From Pseudomonadota bacterium (GTDB taxonomy: Bacteria > BMS3Abin14): DNA of 5,536 nucleotides. Positions 5,415-5,536 of this stretch are shown in pieces. The notes under the pieces were generated by a model. The model saw only the letters and a program-made list of their open reading frames with translations. It did no database searches and was not told the origin of the DNA. The stretch is taken from NCBI GenBank assembly GCA_016937135.1, contig JAFGWO010000233.1:1-5536 (forward strand), given 5' to 3'. Both the position numbers and the translations under genes were made by a program. Position 1 is the first letter of the stretch. Each line of letters begins with the position of its first letter.

Positions 5415-5536
5415 TTACGCCGGCAGGGTCATCCATATGCAGGTTTTTCCGTCAGCGCTTTCGGCGCCCACCTGTCCCCCGTGAGCCTCGACAAGTTCTC
5501 TGGTAATTGCAAGGCCGATCCCCGCTCCTCCGCCAA
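5415..5536 (-). CDS. Sensor histidine kinase, C-terminal end (gene runs off the right edge)
   Basis: The last 40 codons of a gene entering from the right edge and ending at TAA (5415-5417). They start GGGAGIGLAITRELVEAHGG and continue through QVGAES to the end TCIWMTLPA. GGAGIGLAI is the G2 glycine-rich ATP-lid motif of the HATPase_c domain, and the following helix with HGG and the final strand with TLP are the standard C-terminus of histidine kinases. The sensor domain and phosphoacceptor His lie outside the window, so its signal is unknown. It is co-directional with msrBA, 145 bp upstream. A partner response regulator gene probably lies further right. A redox or oxidised-chlorine sensor, as known for some Msr systems, is a guess. 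Confidence 0.88.
   Translation of the reverse strand, partial: GGGAGIGLAITRELVEAHGGQVGAESADGKTCIWMTLPA

Overview
All genes in this window read leftward (minus strand). From upstream to downstream they are: the tail of a sensor histidine kinase (cut by the right edge), msrB, msrA, a hairpin-rich repeat element, arsS, a TVP38/TMEM64 membrane protein gene, a mercuric-reductase-like flavoprotein gene, and the first 40 codons of a TIGR04282-type glycosyltransferase (cut by the left edge). The arsenosugar genes, the Gram-negative style exported Msr pair, the fairly high G+C of the left part and the style of the intergenic repeats suggest a Gram-negative bacterium, perhaps a deltaproteobacterium (Desulfobacterota) or similar. 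This taxonomic guess is inference only.

Left block (1-3670): an arsenosugar-type gene set. ArsS is the radical SAM enzyme that adds a 5'-deoxyadenosyl group to dimethylated arsenic. TIGR04282 proteins are glycosyltransferase-like partners that recur beside ArsS. Between them lie a VTT-domain membrane protein and a disulfide-oxidoreductase-fold flavoprotein. These two genes overlap by 8 bp and are probably translationally coupled. The gaps arsS-TVP38 (218 bp) and flavoprotein-glycosyltransferase (117 bp) hold short low-complexity and inverted repeats, not genes.

Middle (3743-3900): a non-coding element of about 160 bp made of five consecutive hairpins. Its ends form imperfect terminal inverted repeats (17 of 21 bases identical) containing TCGCAAAAAGTC. 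It looks like a MITE/REP-type mobile repeat and separates the two gene blocks.

Right block (3981-5536): msrB and msrA encode exported methionine sulfoxide reductases for the R and S epimers. A histidine kinase gene ends 145 bp upstream. That gap holds two CGTAAAG copies at an 11-bp period and an AACTGT/ACAGTT inverted repeat near a candidate promoter. The arrangement suggests two-component control of a periplasmic methionine-repair operon.

Most unusual points: the ArsS C-terminal motif has Phe where a Cys or Sec is usual; the MerA-like protein has the MerA-style active-site Tyr but lacks the C-terminal Cys pair; MsrB has a single cysteine and a Met-rich linker; and the multi-hairpin element. 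ArsS, the TVP38 gene and the hidden left-edge glycosyltransferase needed start sites chosen from ribosome binding sites or family alignment.
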